From: Spirochaetaceae bacterium
GTDB lineage: Bacteria > Spirochaetota > Spirochaetia > Treponematales > Breznakiellaceae
Length of the DNA: 17,598 bases
Direction: 5' to 3'
Assembly: GCA_031257135.1 (NCBI GenBank)
Contig: JAIRPH010000191.1
Span: 1-17,598 of the forward strand
Positions within the stretch are counted from its first letter, which is position 1; every line of letters begins with the position of its first letter. The notes beneath the pieces were generated by a model. It saw only the letters and a program-made list of their open reading frames with translations. It was not told where the DNA came from and made no database searches. Positions 7,313 to 15,150 of this stretch are shown piece by piece. The position numbers and the translations under genes were made by a program.

Positions 7313-7357
7313 CCGCCACGCCTCACGGCGGATGCGATCCGCGGCGAGGCGTGGCGG
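7313..7357 (+). terminator. Strong long hairpin at the end of operon A
   Basis: Starting at the base after the small gene's stop codon, a perfect 12-bp stem CCGCCACGCCTC/GAGGCGTGGCGG (7313-7324 with 7346-7357) encloses a second perfect 6-bp stem GCGGAT/ATCCGC around a GCG loop. The structure is very stable. It is not followed directly by a T-tract; the nearest T-run is at 7378-7383. It may end or stabilise the operon A transcript, or only partly reduce read-through into operon B. A dispersed genomic repeat is an alternative. Confidence 0.5.
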
Positions 7358-7394
7358 CATCTGACAAAAATTCGAGGTTTTTTAATGAACATAT

Positions 7395-7470
7395 CGCAAC
7401 TTTTAGTTTACGTTAAGGCAAAAAACTTTCGCTTTACGCAATAAATACTTCCCGCTGATAATAAAAAATA
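7395..7470 (+). repeat. 76-bp promoter/operator repeat, copy 2
   Basis: Second copy of the block at 1318-1393, with 72 of 76 bases identical. Both TTTACG hexamers (7407-7412, 7433-7438) and the GATAAT are preserved; the four changes are transitions. The homology ends at the A of the ATG of the next gene, so copy 2 lacks the GGAGG that follows copy 1. No regulator gene lies beside it. This places operon B under the same predicted control as operon A. Confidence 0.93.
7433..7462 (+). promoter_or_regulatory. Predicted promoter of operon B
   Basis: TTTACG (7433-7438), an 18-base spacer and GATAAT (7457-7462), identical in layout to the operon A promoter. Transcription is expected to start at about 7468-7470, that is, at or within two bases of the ATG at 7470, so the first gene may be translated from a leaderless mRNA. 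Confidence 0.55.
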
Positions 7471-8684
7471 TGAAACAGATCAGATTTTTATTGGTCTTTA
7501 CGGCGTTTGTTCTCGCGCTTACGCTGATTGGGGCGTGCCGTAAGACTGAAAAGACCGGGCAGATAAAAGCCGCCCTCTCCCTTGCGGACGCTTCGGATTA
7601 CTATATCGGCACCATGGTCGGCGCGGCGGTGAGAAAAGCCTTCGAGGAAGCCGGCGCGGCGGTTCAGGTTTTTGACGCGGGCAATGACGTAACGAATCAG
7701 ATGAACCAGATTCAGAATGCCATAACCAGCGGCAATACCATCCTGTATGTTTTTCCCGCAGGCGATGGAACGACGTATTTTGACGTACTTCAGACGGCGC
7801 GGCAAGCCGGCGTCAAAACATTGACCAGCAATACCTACCCCGGCGACGGCGGCGCGGACGTGTATGTGGGAAGCGACGAGTTTCAAATGGGCGTGATGAT
7901 GTCCGCCCTGCTGTCCGAATGGGTTGACAAGACGTACCCCGCCGCGGGACAGGATGAAGTAACCGTGTTGATCGTGGAAGCTACTATTAATGAAAGCGCC
8001 ATCAAGCGGTGTTTGGGGATGCGTCTGGCAGGGGAAAAATTCCTGAGAAAATGCGATACCGCCGCCGTGTATTATATAAAGAAAGAGGGTCCTGCGGTTG
8101 CGTATCTGGACAGCAACGGAACCGAAATTCCGGTTAACGAACCCTCCGGCGGACTCCTGCTGGACAAAAACGGCCGGGCGATTCTCAATCCCTATTACAA
8201 CCCGAAAATAAAACTCATTGAGTATTCAAACCGCAACAGCGCGGGCTTTGACTCCACCGAAGCCCAGAAAGCCGTGGAAAACGCCCTGACTATGGGATAT
8301 AACAATCTTGCCGCGGTCATAAGCTACGGGGACACCGGCGCGGCGGTTGAAACCAAAGTGCGGGAACTCCGGGATGAAGGCAGGATAGCAACTGATCTGA
8401 ACAAACTGGCTGTGTTCTGTTCCGACTTGACGAACACCAACAGAGATTTGATTTTACGCAGTTATACTGACGCCAGTATCTTGCGCGGGGTTATGGGCGC
8501 GGGAGACCTCATCGGAACGCTACAAAATTACGCGAAAAAAATGGTCGCCGGCGAACATCTGCCTGCGTACACGATGGAGCCTATCAGCTATATGACCGTT
8601 GCCGAAGACGGAAACAGCATACGCACGGTTTATTACACCGATTGTCCTCAGCTTCCCGCCACGGAAAAATTTTTTGCCAGATAA
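7470..8684 (+). CDS. Sugar ABC transporter substrate-binding lipoprotein (RbsB-like, CUT2 type)
   Basis: 404-residue periplasmic-binding-protein-like protein (Peripla_BP_4 class). A lipoprotein signal peptide is clear: K2, R5, a hydrophobic run and LIGAC with Cys23 as the lipidated residue. The fold markers of ribose/galactose-type binding proteins follow: GTMVGAAVRKAFEEAGAAV (48-66), NQMNQIQNAITSGNTILYVF, and VISYGDTGAA. It is about 100 residues longer than a typical RbsB; the extra material seems to lie near 198-245 and includes a Gly/Asn-rich stretch. The start is fixed by the signal peptide although no Shine-Dalgarno is present. It captures the operon B substrate for the ATPase and permease encoded next. 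Confidence 0.9.
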   Translation: MKQIRFLLVFTAFVLALTLIGACRKTEKTGQIKAALSLADASDYYIGTMVGAAVRKAFEEAGAAVQVFDAGNDVTNQMNQIQNAITSGNTILYVFPAGDGTTYFDVLQTARQAGVKTLTSNTYPGDGGADVYVGSDEFQMGVMMSALLSEWVDKTYPAAGQDEVTVLIVEATINESAIKRCLGMRLAGEKFLRKCDTAAVYYIKKEGPAVAYLDSNGTEIPVNEPSGGLLLDKNGRAILNPYYNPKIKLIEYSNRNSAGFDSTEAQKAVENALTMGYNNLAAVISYGDTGAAVETKVRELRDEGRIATDLNKLAVFCSDLTNTNRDLILRSYTDASILRGVMGAGDLIGTLQNYAKKMVAGEHLPAYTMEPISYMTVAEDGNSIRTVYYTDCPQLPATEKFFAR

Positions 8685-8699
8685 GACGGGAGGATAAGG

Positions 8700-10217
8700 A
8701 TGCTCTCAAAAATAGTGTCGATAAAAAATCTGGTAAAACAGTATCCCGGCGTTAGGGCGCTTGATGATCTGTCAATAGATTTTTATGAAGGCGAAGTCCA
8801 CGCTCTGCTGGGAGAAAACGGCGCGGGCAAATCCACGCTTATCAAGATAATCGCCGGAGCGATAACGCCCGATTCGGGAACGCTGGAATTCGCCGACGGC
8901 ATTGTCCACACCGGAATGACTCCGCAAAAAGCCAAAGAATACGGCGTGGAAGTAATCTATCAGGAATTCAATCTCGTCGGATGTTTAACCGTTGCCGAAA
9001 ATATCTGCTTCGGCGAACGGTACGGACATTTTGTAAACAAAAAACATATGCGCGAAGTGGCGAAATCGGCGTTTGAACTTTTTGAAATTGATATTGATCC
9101 CGCCGCGGCGGTCTATGAACTGCCGTCGTCAAAACAGCAGATTGTGGAAATATCCCGGGCTATATTCAGAAAAGCAAAACTGCTCATTATGGATGAGCCG
9201 TCCGCTCCGCTTTCCGTCGCCGAAGTTGAAAAAATGTTTCAGGTTATCCGGCGGCTCAAACAGCAGGGCGTCAGTATTATCTATATCAGCCACCGCATGG
9301 AAGAACTCTTTGCAATCTCGGACAAGGTTACGATTATGCGGGACGGAAAATACGTCGCTACCATGGAAACCGCCAAAACCACCCGTAAAGAGCTGGTAAA
9401 CTGCATGGTTGGGCGCGAATTGAAAGAAGTATTTCCGGCTAAACAGCCGCGCCGCGATGAGGTACTGCTCAGGGTTGACGGATTATGCGGCAATGGAGAC
9501 GAAGATATTTCTCTGGAAGTCCATAGGGGAGAGATACTCGGCTTGGGCGGTCTTGTAGGCGCGGGAAGGACAGAACTGGTGCGGCTTATTTACGGCGCGG
9601 ACAAGATACAGTCAGGAAAAGTGTTTGTAGACGGCCAGCAGGTCAAGATAAAATCGCCTGCCGGAGGCATTAAGTCAGGCATCGGCATGATCCCGGAAGA
9701 CCGGAAACGCCACGGCTGTCTTTTAACCAGAAGCATACGAGTCAATACAACCCTCTCCAGCATACGGAACATATCGAAACTGTGCTTTGTGAGCGGCAAA
9801 AAAGAAAAGGCAATCACCGAGGAATATATCCGCCGCTTAAAAACAAAAACCCCAAGCATGGAGCAGATGGTAGGCAATTTAAGCGGCGGGAATCAGCAGA
9901 AAGTAGTTATCGCCAAAACGCTGTCCGCAAACTGCCATGTCATTATTTTTGACGAGCCGACCCGGGGCATTGATGTAGGCGCGAAACAGGAGATATATAA
10001 GCTGATTGTCAGCCTCGCCGAAGAAGGCAACGGGATCATTCTGGTGTCTTCAGAAATGGAAGAGCTGTTAGGGTTAAGCGATAGAATCCTCGTGCTGTAC
10101 AAAGGGAAAATCGCCGGCGAGCTTTCCAAAGAAGAAGCGACTCAGGCAAAAATACTGGATATAGCGTCTGGCGGAAGCGGCTCTTTCGCGCACGGGCAAA
10201 AGGAAATGGAGGTATAA
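8700..10217 (+). CDS. Sugar ABC transporter ATP-binding protein (RbsA/MglA/XylG type)
   Basis: 505-residue fused double ATPase, the usual length. The first domain has Walker A GENGAGKST (38-46), a signature region LPSSKQQIVEISRA and Walker B LLIMDEPSA (about 161-169). The second domain has the degenerate Walker A GLVGAGRTE, a classical signature LSGGNQQ (about 394-400) and Walker B IIFDEPTRGID. The mixture of one canonical and one degenerate nucleotide site is normal for CUT2 ATPases. SD GGAGG lies at 8690-8694. It powers import through the permease encoded immediately downstream (one base after its stop codon) and belongs with the binding protein before it. Confidence 0.95.
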   Translation: MLSKIVSIKNLVKQYPGVRALDDLSIDFYEGEVHALLGENGAGKSTLIKIIAGAITPDSGTLEFADGIVHTGMTPQKAKEYGVEVIYQEFNLVGCLTVAENICFGERYGHFVNKKHMREVAKSAFELFEIDIDPAAAVYELPSSKQQIVEISRAIFRKAKLLIMDEPSAPLSVAEVEKMFQVIRRLKQQGVSIIYISHRMEELFAISDKVTIMRDGKYVATMETAKTTRKELVNCMVGRELKEVFPAKQPRRDEVLLRVDGLCGNGDEDISLEVHRGEILGLGGLVGAGRTELVRLIYGADKIQSGKVFVDGQQVKIKSPAGGIKSGIGMIPEDRKRHGCLLTRSIRVNTTLSSIRNISKLCFVSGKKEKAITEEYIRRLKTKTPSMEQMVGNLSGGNQQKVVIAKTLSANCHVIIFDEPTRGIDVGAKQEIYKLIVSLAEEGNGIILVSSEMEELLGLSDRILVLYKGKIAGELSKEEATQAKILDIASGGSGSFAHGQKEMEV

Positions 10218-10218
10218 C

Positions 10219-11193
10219 ATGGACAGAGCAACTATTATGACGTTTGTTCAAAAAATTTTCAGAAACTACGCGATGGTTTTTATCTTCGCAGGTTTGTTTA
10301 TCGTTTTCAGCATCGCGAATCCGTCTTTTTGTTCATGGATGAATATCAAAAATCTGATTGTCCAGAACACCTATATCGTGGTGACCGCGGTAGGCATTTC
10401 TTTTGTTATGATGAGCGGCGCGCTCGACCTGTCCGTGGGCTATCAGGTGGCCGCCGTCGGCGTTTTAACCGCGAGGCTGATGACGCTGGAACAGGTTCCC
10501 GTAGCGACCGCAGTTATTATCGCGTTGCTGTTCGCCATGTTTTTGGGCTTTATCAACGGCGGAATAGCGGTGCTTTTCAAGATTGAACCGTTGATTGTTA
10601 CCATAGCCACTATGACTATCTTCAGGGGAATAGCGAATATTATCTCCAAAGGTCTTTCGTACAACAATTTCCCCGATTCGTTTCGAGTTATCACCAGAGG
10701 CGCGTTCTTGGGAATTCCGATTGACGTATATATCGCAATTCTGGCGGTAGCTTTGGCGAGCGTGGTGTACAATTTCACCTACTACGGCAGATTCGTAAAA
10801 GCTATGGGCGGCAACGAGGAAGCGACTCGGCTTGCAGGCGTCAATATCGCGTTGATGAGAATCTCTACGTTTGTAATTTCCGGCGTTTTTGTCGCCATCG
10901 CCAGCTTTATCTATATTTCAAAACTCAGCACCACTAACGCTACCTACGGCCCGGGCATTGAGTTTACCGGCATGACCGCGGCAATACTGGGGGGTATTTC
11001 TTTTAACTCAGGAGAAGGAAAAATGTGGGGACTCGTTGTCGGTATCTTCACGCTGGCTATTATCGAAAACGGTATGCAACTTGGCGGTTTGAACCAGTAC
11101 ATCCAGTACATCGTCAAGGGAAGCATTTTGATACTGGCTATCGCGTTTGATAAATATCAGCGAAGCGCAAGCGCGCAGAAAAAAGCTGTATAA
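10219..11193 (+). CDS. Sugar ABC transporter permease (RbsC type)
   Basis: 324-residue polytopic membrane protein of the branched-chain amino acid/ribose permease family, with about eight to ten hydrophobic segments. Family markers are MMSGALDLSVG (64-74), the GNEEATRLAGVN loop and GMTAAILGGISFNSGEGK, followed by the LGGLNQYIQYIVKGSILILA end. The start codon is one base after the ATPase stop, with GGAGG at 10210-10214, so translation is probably coupled. With the preceding two genes it makes a complete CUT2 importer, in contrast to operon A, which lacks an ATPase. Confidence 0.94.
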   Translation: MDRATIMTFVQKIFRNYAMVFIFAGLFIVFSIANPSFCSWMNIKNLIVQNTYIVVTAVGISFVMMSGALDLSVGYQVAAVGVLTARLMTLEQVPVATAVIIALLFAMFLGFINGGIAVLFKIEPLIVTIATMTIFRGIANIISKGLSYNNFPDSFRVITRGAFLGIPIDVYIAILAVALASVVYNFTYYGRFVKAMGGNEEATRLAGVNIALMRISTFVISGVFVAIASFIYISKLSTTNATYGPGIEFTGMTAAILGGISFNSGEGKMWGLVVGIFTLAIIENGMQLGGLNQYIQYIVKGSILILAIAFDKYQRSASAQKKAV

Positions 11194-11208
11194 CAGAAGG
11201 AGGAAAGA

Positions 11209-11673
11209 ATGTTTGATAACTTCTTAATCAGAAAAGACAGTCTCGAAAACGAGACGGATGCAAGCGGCAAAATAACCGGCTTTAAATTCGCCGCCCGGAA
11301 CGCGAATTATCGCGGGGTGTACCTTTCCTTGCACAACGGGTACTACATCAACGTTGACGGGCTACAGTACAAGCGGGACGCGCAAACCTTCGAGATCAAC
11401 GGAAAGCCGCCGCGCAGTTTTGAGGAAATTAAAACCGCTGTCTGGGAACACTGGGACTATGACGACGAGGGCGTCATCCATGTAAAAAAAGAAGGAGGAC
11501 TCGCGCCGGGTAAACACATCATGGAATTCCAGCAGTCCATCCTCGCGGCTTACGGCTACCTTCCCACCGATGAAGAATGGGTGAAAAATCCGCCTGAACC
11601 GGGAACCGGCGCGGGTTCTGACAAAACAAGAAACGTCGTGAAATACGAGCTTATCCTGCGGGAAAAGGAGTGA
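11209..11673 (+). CDS. C-glycoside deglycosidase beta subunit (DUF6379; CarC/DfgB-like)
   Basis: 154-residue protein that matches the small beta-sandwich subunit of C-glycoside deglycosidases. The pattern is MFDNFLIRKDSLEN at the start, TGFKFAARNANYRGVYLSL (23-44 region), a YINVDG strand, the INGKPPRSFEEI segment and WEHWDYDDEGVIHVKKEGGL, then PGKHIMEFQQSI and a Tyr-rich GYLP end. In the described enzymes (gut bacterial DfgAB and DgpBC, soil CarBC) this subunit pairs with a metal-dependent TIM-barrel partner and helps form the active site that cleaves a 3-oxo-C-glycoside by elimination. The partner gene follows after four bases. SD AAGGAGG precedes the ATG. Recognition is from memory of the family pattern, without a database search. 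Confidence 0.82.
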   Translation: MFDNFLIRKDSLENETDASGKITGFKFAARNANYRGVYLSLHNGYYINVDGLQYKRDAQTFEINGKPPRSFEEIKTAVWEHWDYDDEGVIHVKKEGGLAPGKHIMEFQQSILAAYGYLPTDEEWVKNPPEPGTGAGSDKTRNVVKYELILREKE

Positions 11674-11677
11674 CAAT

Positions 11678-12811
11678 GTGGGCAAAATAAAAAGAGGCGT
11701 ATCGCTGTACAGTTATCAGCAGGCGCAGTTTTTCAAGGAACTCGACCTTGAGGGACAGATCAGGGAAGTGGGAACAAACCTGTACGGCGCGGAGGGCATT
11801 GAAATCCTTGATGAAATGTCCCTGCGGGGGTATCCGAATCCTCCGGCGGAATTTTTTGACCGCTGGTTCGGCTGGATGGAAAAGTATCACACCACGCCGG
11901 TCACCATGGATGTGTTCTGCGATGTCCTGCAATTCCGGGACCACGTGATGAGCCGCCACGAGTGCGCGAAGCGTCTGGAAAGCGACATCAGACTGGCAAA
12001 AAAAATGGGTTTCAAAAATGTGCGTACCCTGGCGACTACTCCCGTTGAGGTTATGATTGAAGCTCTTCCCGTTGCGGAAGAGTGCGGCATAAAGATCGGT
12101 AAAGAGATTCACGCGCCGATTCCCCTTAATGGACAGTATGTGAACGAAATCGTGGAATACTGCGCGAAAACCGGCGCGAAAAACTTCGGCATCGTTCCCG
12201 ATTGGGGCATCTTTGCGTTCCGTCCGTCGGAAGTTGCCCTCGCGTGGTACGTCAGGCAGGGAGCGAAACAGCAAAGCTGTGATCTGGTAACGCAGTTGTG
12301 CATGGACAACTATATGGGCAAAAGTAATGAGCTGAACGAGATAGACCTTTCGCTCTACACCGCAGGAAACGTCGAGTCCTTGTTCCACCGGTATCTCAAG
12401 CATAACGACGCGCCGTCCGATCTCGTTCCGGCTTTCAGGAAGATGCAGAATCTGATCCGCGAAAACGTTCCGGGTTACACAGACATCGACTTTGAGGTAA
12501 TGGGTCAGGCGTTACTGCTTTCGCGTACTAAGGCGGAAGACTTGCGGAACCTCATGCCCTACATCGTGAGCATCCACGGCAAATTCTACAATATGTCCGA
12601 AATACCCGGAAAACCGGGCTGTTACCAGGATATATCGATGGATTACGAAGGACCTATCCAATTCCTGAAAAAAACCGGCTACGAGGGCTACATCAATTCC
12701 GAATATGAGGGGCAACGCCGTTTTCAGGATCGCGGGGTGGAAGACCTTGCGAACGAAGTTGATCAGGTGCGGAAACATCAGGAAATGCTGAAGCGTCTGC
12801 TTGGGGAATAA
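11678..12811 (+). CDS. C-glycoside deglycosidase alpha subunit, TIM-barrel (CarB/DfgA-like)
   Basis: 377-residue protein of the sugar phosphate isomerase/epimerase (AP endonuclease 2-like TIM barrel) superfamily. Visible likely metal ligands and catalytic residues are Glu143 and His145 (KEIHAP), Asp175 (VPDWG), His300 (SIHGKFY) and Glu342 (SEYEG). In the known deglycosidases a divalent metal and a nearby His drive removal of the C-2 proton of a 3-oxo-glycoside and release of the aglycone. The beta subunit directly upstream strongly supports this subfamily over a plain isomerase. The start is GTG at 11678, with AAGGAG seven bases before it; an ATG two bases upstream is out of frame and stops after four codons. 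Assignment to C- rather than O-glycosides is inference. Confidence 0.8.
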   Translation: MGKIKRGVSLYSYQQAQFFKELDLEGQIREVGTNLYGAEGIEILDEMSLRGYPNPPAEFFDRWFGWMEKYHTTPVTMDVFCDVLQFRDHVMSRHECAKRLESDIRLAKKMGFKNVRTLATTPVEVMIEALPVAEECGIKIGKEIHAPIPLNGQYVNEIVEYCAKTGAKNFGIVPDWGIFAFRPSEVALAWYVRQGAKQQSCDLVTQLCMDNYMGKSNELNEIDLSLYTAGNVESLFHRYLKHNDAPSDLVPAFRKMQNLIRENVPGYTDIDFEVMGQALLLSRTKAEDLRNLMPYIVSIHGKFYNMSEIPGKPGCYQDISMDYEGPIQFLKKTGYEGYINSEYEGQRRFQDRGVEDLANEVDQVRKHQEMLKRLLGE

Positions 12812-12815
12812 TGAT

Positions 12816-14015
12816 ATGAGCGTAAAACAAATCGCATACGTCGGCGCATGGGGCGCGGATATTCAGGGCGTCACTAATCCGGGTGAAGGCGATGGCGGGG
12901 TGAAAGTGTATACCATCGCGGAAAACGGCGCGATGGAATTACGCGATCAGGCAACGCCGCAGGTCAACGCGGGCTGTATAAGTATTTCCGCCGACGGGCG
13001 TTTTCTGTACGCCGCCGATGAAAGAAAAGATTTTGGCGGCGTGTATGGCAATGGCGGAGGCGTCTGCGCGTACCGCATCGACCGCCGGACAGGAAAACTT
13101 TCTTTCATCAACGAAGTTTCCTCCGCCGGCGCGTATCCGTGTTATATCACGGTTGACCGCAACAGACGATACGCCTTTGTGAGCAACCACGGCAACCATG
13201 AAGAAGCGACAACACAAGGCGTCCGCACAGAGCGAGGAACCTATATCGCAAAAAGAATGTTCGATGAAGGCAGTATCGCCGTGTTTCCTCTGAGCGAAGA
13301 TGGAAGCCTGAAGGAATGTTGCGAACTCAAAGTCCTCGAAGGAAACAGCGTTCTTGACTTTTTTCAATGGACGGCGCACCCACATTCGGTCTTTTTGGAT
13401 AATGCGGAACAATTTCTTTTTACCGCCGATAAGGGGAGCGATCTGATTCGCGTATATCGTATTGACTATGATCGGGGCAGGCTTGAGGAAGCATGGGAAC
13501 AGCGAACGCAAAAAGGCTCCGCCCCCCGGCACCTTGTGTTTCATCCGGTTTTGCCGGTACTGTACTGCAACAGCGAACAAAACAACACGGTACACGCCTA
13601 TCGCTTTGAACGCGAAACAGGAAAGCTGGAACACATGGACAGCGCAGTTACAGTCCCTGAACATTACGCGCCGTCAAATACCGGCGATACCTTCGACCGC
13701 AATCAGACCGCAGATATTCGCATCCATAAATCGGGACAGTTTTTATACGTTTCAAACCGGGGGCATAACAGCGTTGCTGTTTTCACGCTGAATGACCGGG
13801 GGAACATGACCCGTGCGGGTATTGTTCCGTCAGGCGGCGAGATTCCGCGGGCAATGAATTTTGACATACCCGGCAACGCGCTCTATGTGGCGAATCAGCG
13901 TACCGGCAATATCGTACAATTCGTCGTAGATGATCGTACCGGTCTCCCCCGTCAAACGGGATATGAGATCAAACTCAAAAATCCCGTAAGTCTGCAATTT
14001 CTGGCGTTGCCATAA
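12816..14015 (+). CDS. Lactonase, seven-bladed beta-propeller (6-phosphogluconolactonase YbhE-like)
   Basis: 399-residue protein of the Lactonase (PF10282-type) family. Repeating blade motifs are visible: ISADGRFLYAADE, VDRNRRYAFVSNHGN, LDNAEQFLFTADKG, HPVLPVLYCNSEQNN and KSGQFLYVSNRGHNSVAVF. The HPHSVFLD and RHLVFHP stretches are typical of the YbhE-type branch. These enzymes hydrolyse sugar lactones in the cytoplasm. Between a deglycosidase and two Gfo/Idh/MocA oxidoreductases it probably opens a lactone formed by oxidation of the released sugar (inference). I start at the ATG at 12816; the in-frame TTG at 12801 lies in the upstream gene. An ATG-ATA-TGA minimal frame at 12811-12819 overlaps the true start. 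Confidence 0.88.
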   Translation: MSVKQIAYVGAWGADIQGVTNPGEGDGGVKVYTIAENGAMELRDQATPQVNAGCISISADGRFLYAADERKDFGGVYGNGGGVCAYRIDRRTGKLSFINEVSSAGAYPCYITVDRNRRYAFVSNHGNHEEATTQGVRTERGTYIAKRMFDEGSIAVFPLSEDGSLKECCELKVLEGNSVLDFFQWTAHPHSVFLDNAEQFLFTADKGSDLIRVYRIDYDRGRLEEAWEQRTQKGSAPRHLVFHPVLPVLYCNSEQNNTVHAYRFERETGKLEHMDSAVTVPEHYAPSNTGDTFDRNQTADIRIHKSGQFLYVSNRGHNSVAVFTLNDRGNMTRAGIVPSGGEIPRAMNFDIPGNALYVANQRTGNIVQFVVDDRTGLPRQTGYEIKLKNPVSLQFLALP

Positions 14016-14035
14016 AAATAATAGAGGAGATTACC

Positions 14036-15139
14036 ATGGAAAAGTTGAGAGTAGGTTTTATCGGCGCCGGCGGGATATGTAACAATAAACATCTTCCGTC
14101 GCTCGCAAAAATGGCGGACAAAGCAGAAGTAGTTGCGCTCTGCGATCTGTCAGAAGATAAGGCAAGACTTACCGCGAAAAAGCACGGGCTGGAAAAAGCG
14201 ACGATCTGCACGGACTACCGCAGACTGCTGGAGGACAAGTCCCTAGACATCGTGTACGTCTGTACGCCTAACGTGTCCCACGCGCAGATAACATTGGACG
14301 CTTTTAGCGCAGGGAAGCACGTACTCTGCGAAAAACCAATGGCCGCCGCTACCGAAGACGCCCGAAAAATGGTAGAAGCATGGAAAAAGTCAGGAAAACG
14401 GTTTACCGTCGCCTACCAGAACCGTTTCCGGTATGACGTGCAGGTGCTTAAAAAAGCCTGCGACGCCGGGGAGCTGGGCGATATTTATTACGCCGAAGCA
14501 AACGCCATCCGCAGAAAAGCTGTTCCCACTTGGGGCGTGTTCCCGGACAAGTCTAAGCAGGGCGGCGGACCCTTGATTGATATTGGAACCCACGCGCTGG
14601 ATATAACCCTGTGGTGCATGAGCAACTACGATGTTGACAGCGTGAGCGGGCAGGTGTTCTACAAATTAGGACGCCTTCCCGAAGCCGCCCAGGGCAATAC
14701 CTACGGACCTTGGGACACGGACACCTTCGAGGTTGAAGATTCCGCAATGGGCTTTATCAAAATGAAGAACGGCGCGCTCATTAACCTGCGGGCATCCTGG
14801 GCGTTGAATATCATGGACGCCCGCGAGGCATCCGCCACGCTCTGCGGCACCCTTGAAGGAGCGGAGATAAAACACGGCGGCTCTTACGCGCAATCCGAAT
14901 TGTGGTTCAACCATGTCCGTCACGGCAAGATGGCTCACGAAACCCTGTCCGGCGAGGCGTTGGTAGATTATTTTGAGGGCGTCAATGAGCCTCCGGGAGT
15001 CGTGGAAGCTCGGCTGTGGCTGAAGTCTGTCCGCGAGAATACCGATCCGGTGGTAAAGCCCGAAGAAGCCCTGCGGGTAACGGAAATTTTGGATGCAATT
15101 TACAAAGCCGCCGCGACAAACACGACGGTAACGTTTTAG
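14036..15139 (+). CDS. Gfo/Idh/MocA-family NAD(P)-dependent oxidoreductase (first)
   Basis: 367-residue two-domain dehydrogenase. The Rossmann fingerprint is VGFIGAGGI (6-14); CEKPMA (98-103) carries the conserved Lys100, and Asp182 and His186 in LIDIGTHALD match the catalytic pair of the family. It oxidises or reduces a sugar hydroxyl in the cytoplasm. In described C-glycoside pathways an enzyme of this family (DgpA) makes the 3-oxo-glycoside needed by the deglycosidase, so this and the next gene are the candidates here. SD GAGGAG lies at 14022-14027. Which of the two acts on the glycoside cannot be decided from sequence. Confidence 0.92.
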   Translation: MEKLRVGFIGAGGICNNKHLPSLAKMADKAEVVALCDLSEDKARLTAKKHGLEKATICTDYRRLLEDKSLDIVYVCTPNVSHAQITLDAFSAGKHVLCEKPMAAATEDARKMVEAWKKSGKRFTVAYQNRFRYDVQVLKKACDAGELGDIYYAEANAIRRKAVPTWGVFPDKSKQGGGPLIDIGTHALDITLWCMSNYDVDSVSGQVFYKLGRLPEAAQGNTYGPWDTDTFEVEDSAMGFIKMKNGALINLRASWALNIMDAREASATLCGTLEGAEIKHGGSYAQSELWFNHVRHGKMAHETLSGEALVDYFEGVNEPPGVVEARLWLKSVRENTDPVVKPEEALRVTEILDAIYKAAATNTTVTF

Positions 15140-15150
15140 GAGGCGCAACC

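Noticed and set aside
7385..7444. A 19-codon open frame (MNISQLLVYVK...) lying across promoter copy 2, considered as a leader peptide or LysR N-terminal remnant
   Set aside because: The matching frame in copy 1 has no start codon and is preceded by a stop, two of the base differences change residues, and the frame covers the predicted -35 box. The DNA block itself explains the conservation.
11651..12403. Minus-strand frame of 250 codons opposite the deglycosidase alpha subunit
   Set aside because: Sequence has no recognisable domain and the opposite strand encodes a well-supported TIM barrel with conserved metal-ligand motifs.
12939..13664. Long minus-strand frame (241 codons) opposite the lactonase gene
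   Set aside because: No family pattern, no ribosome site, and the plus-strand gene has clear beta-propeller motifs; it is a shadow caused by GC-biased third positions.
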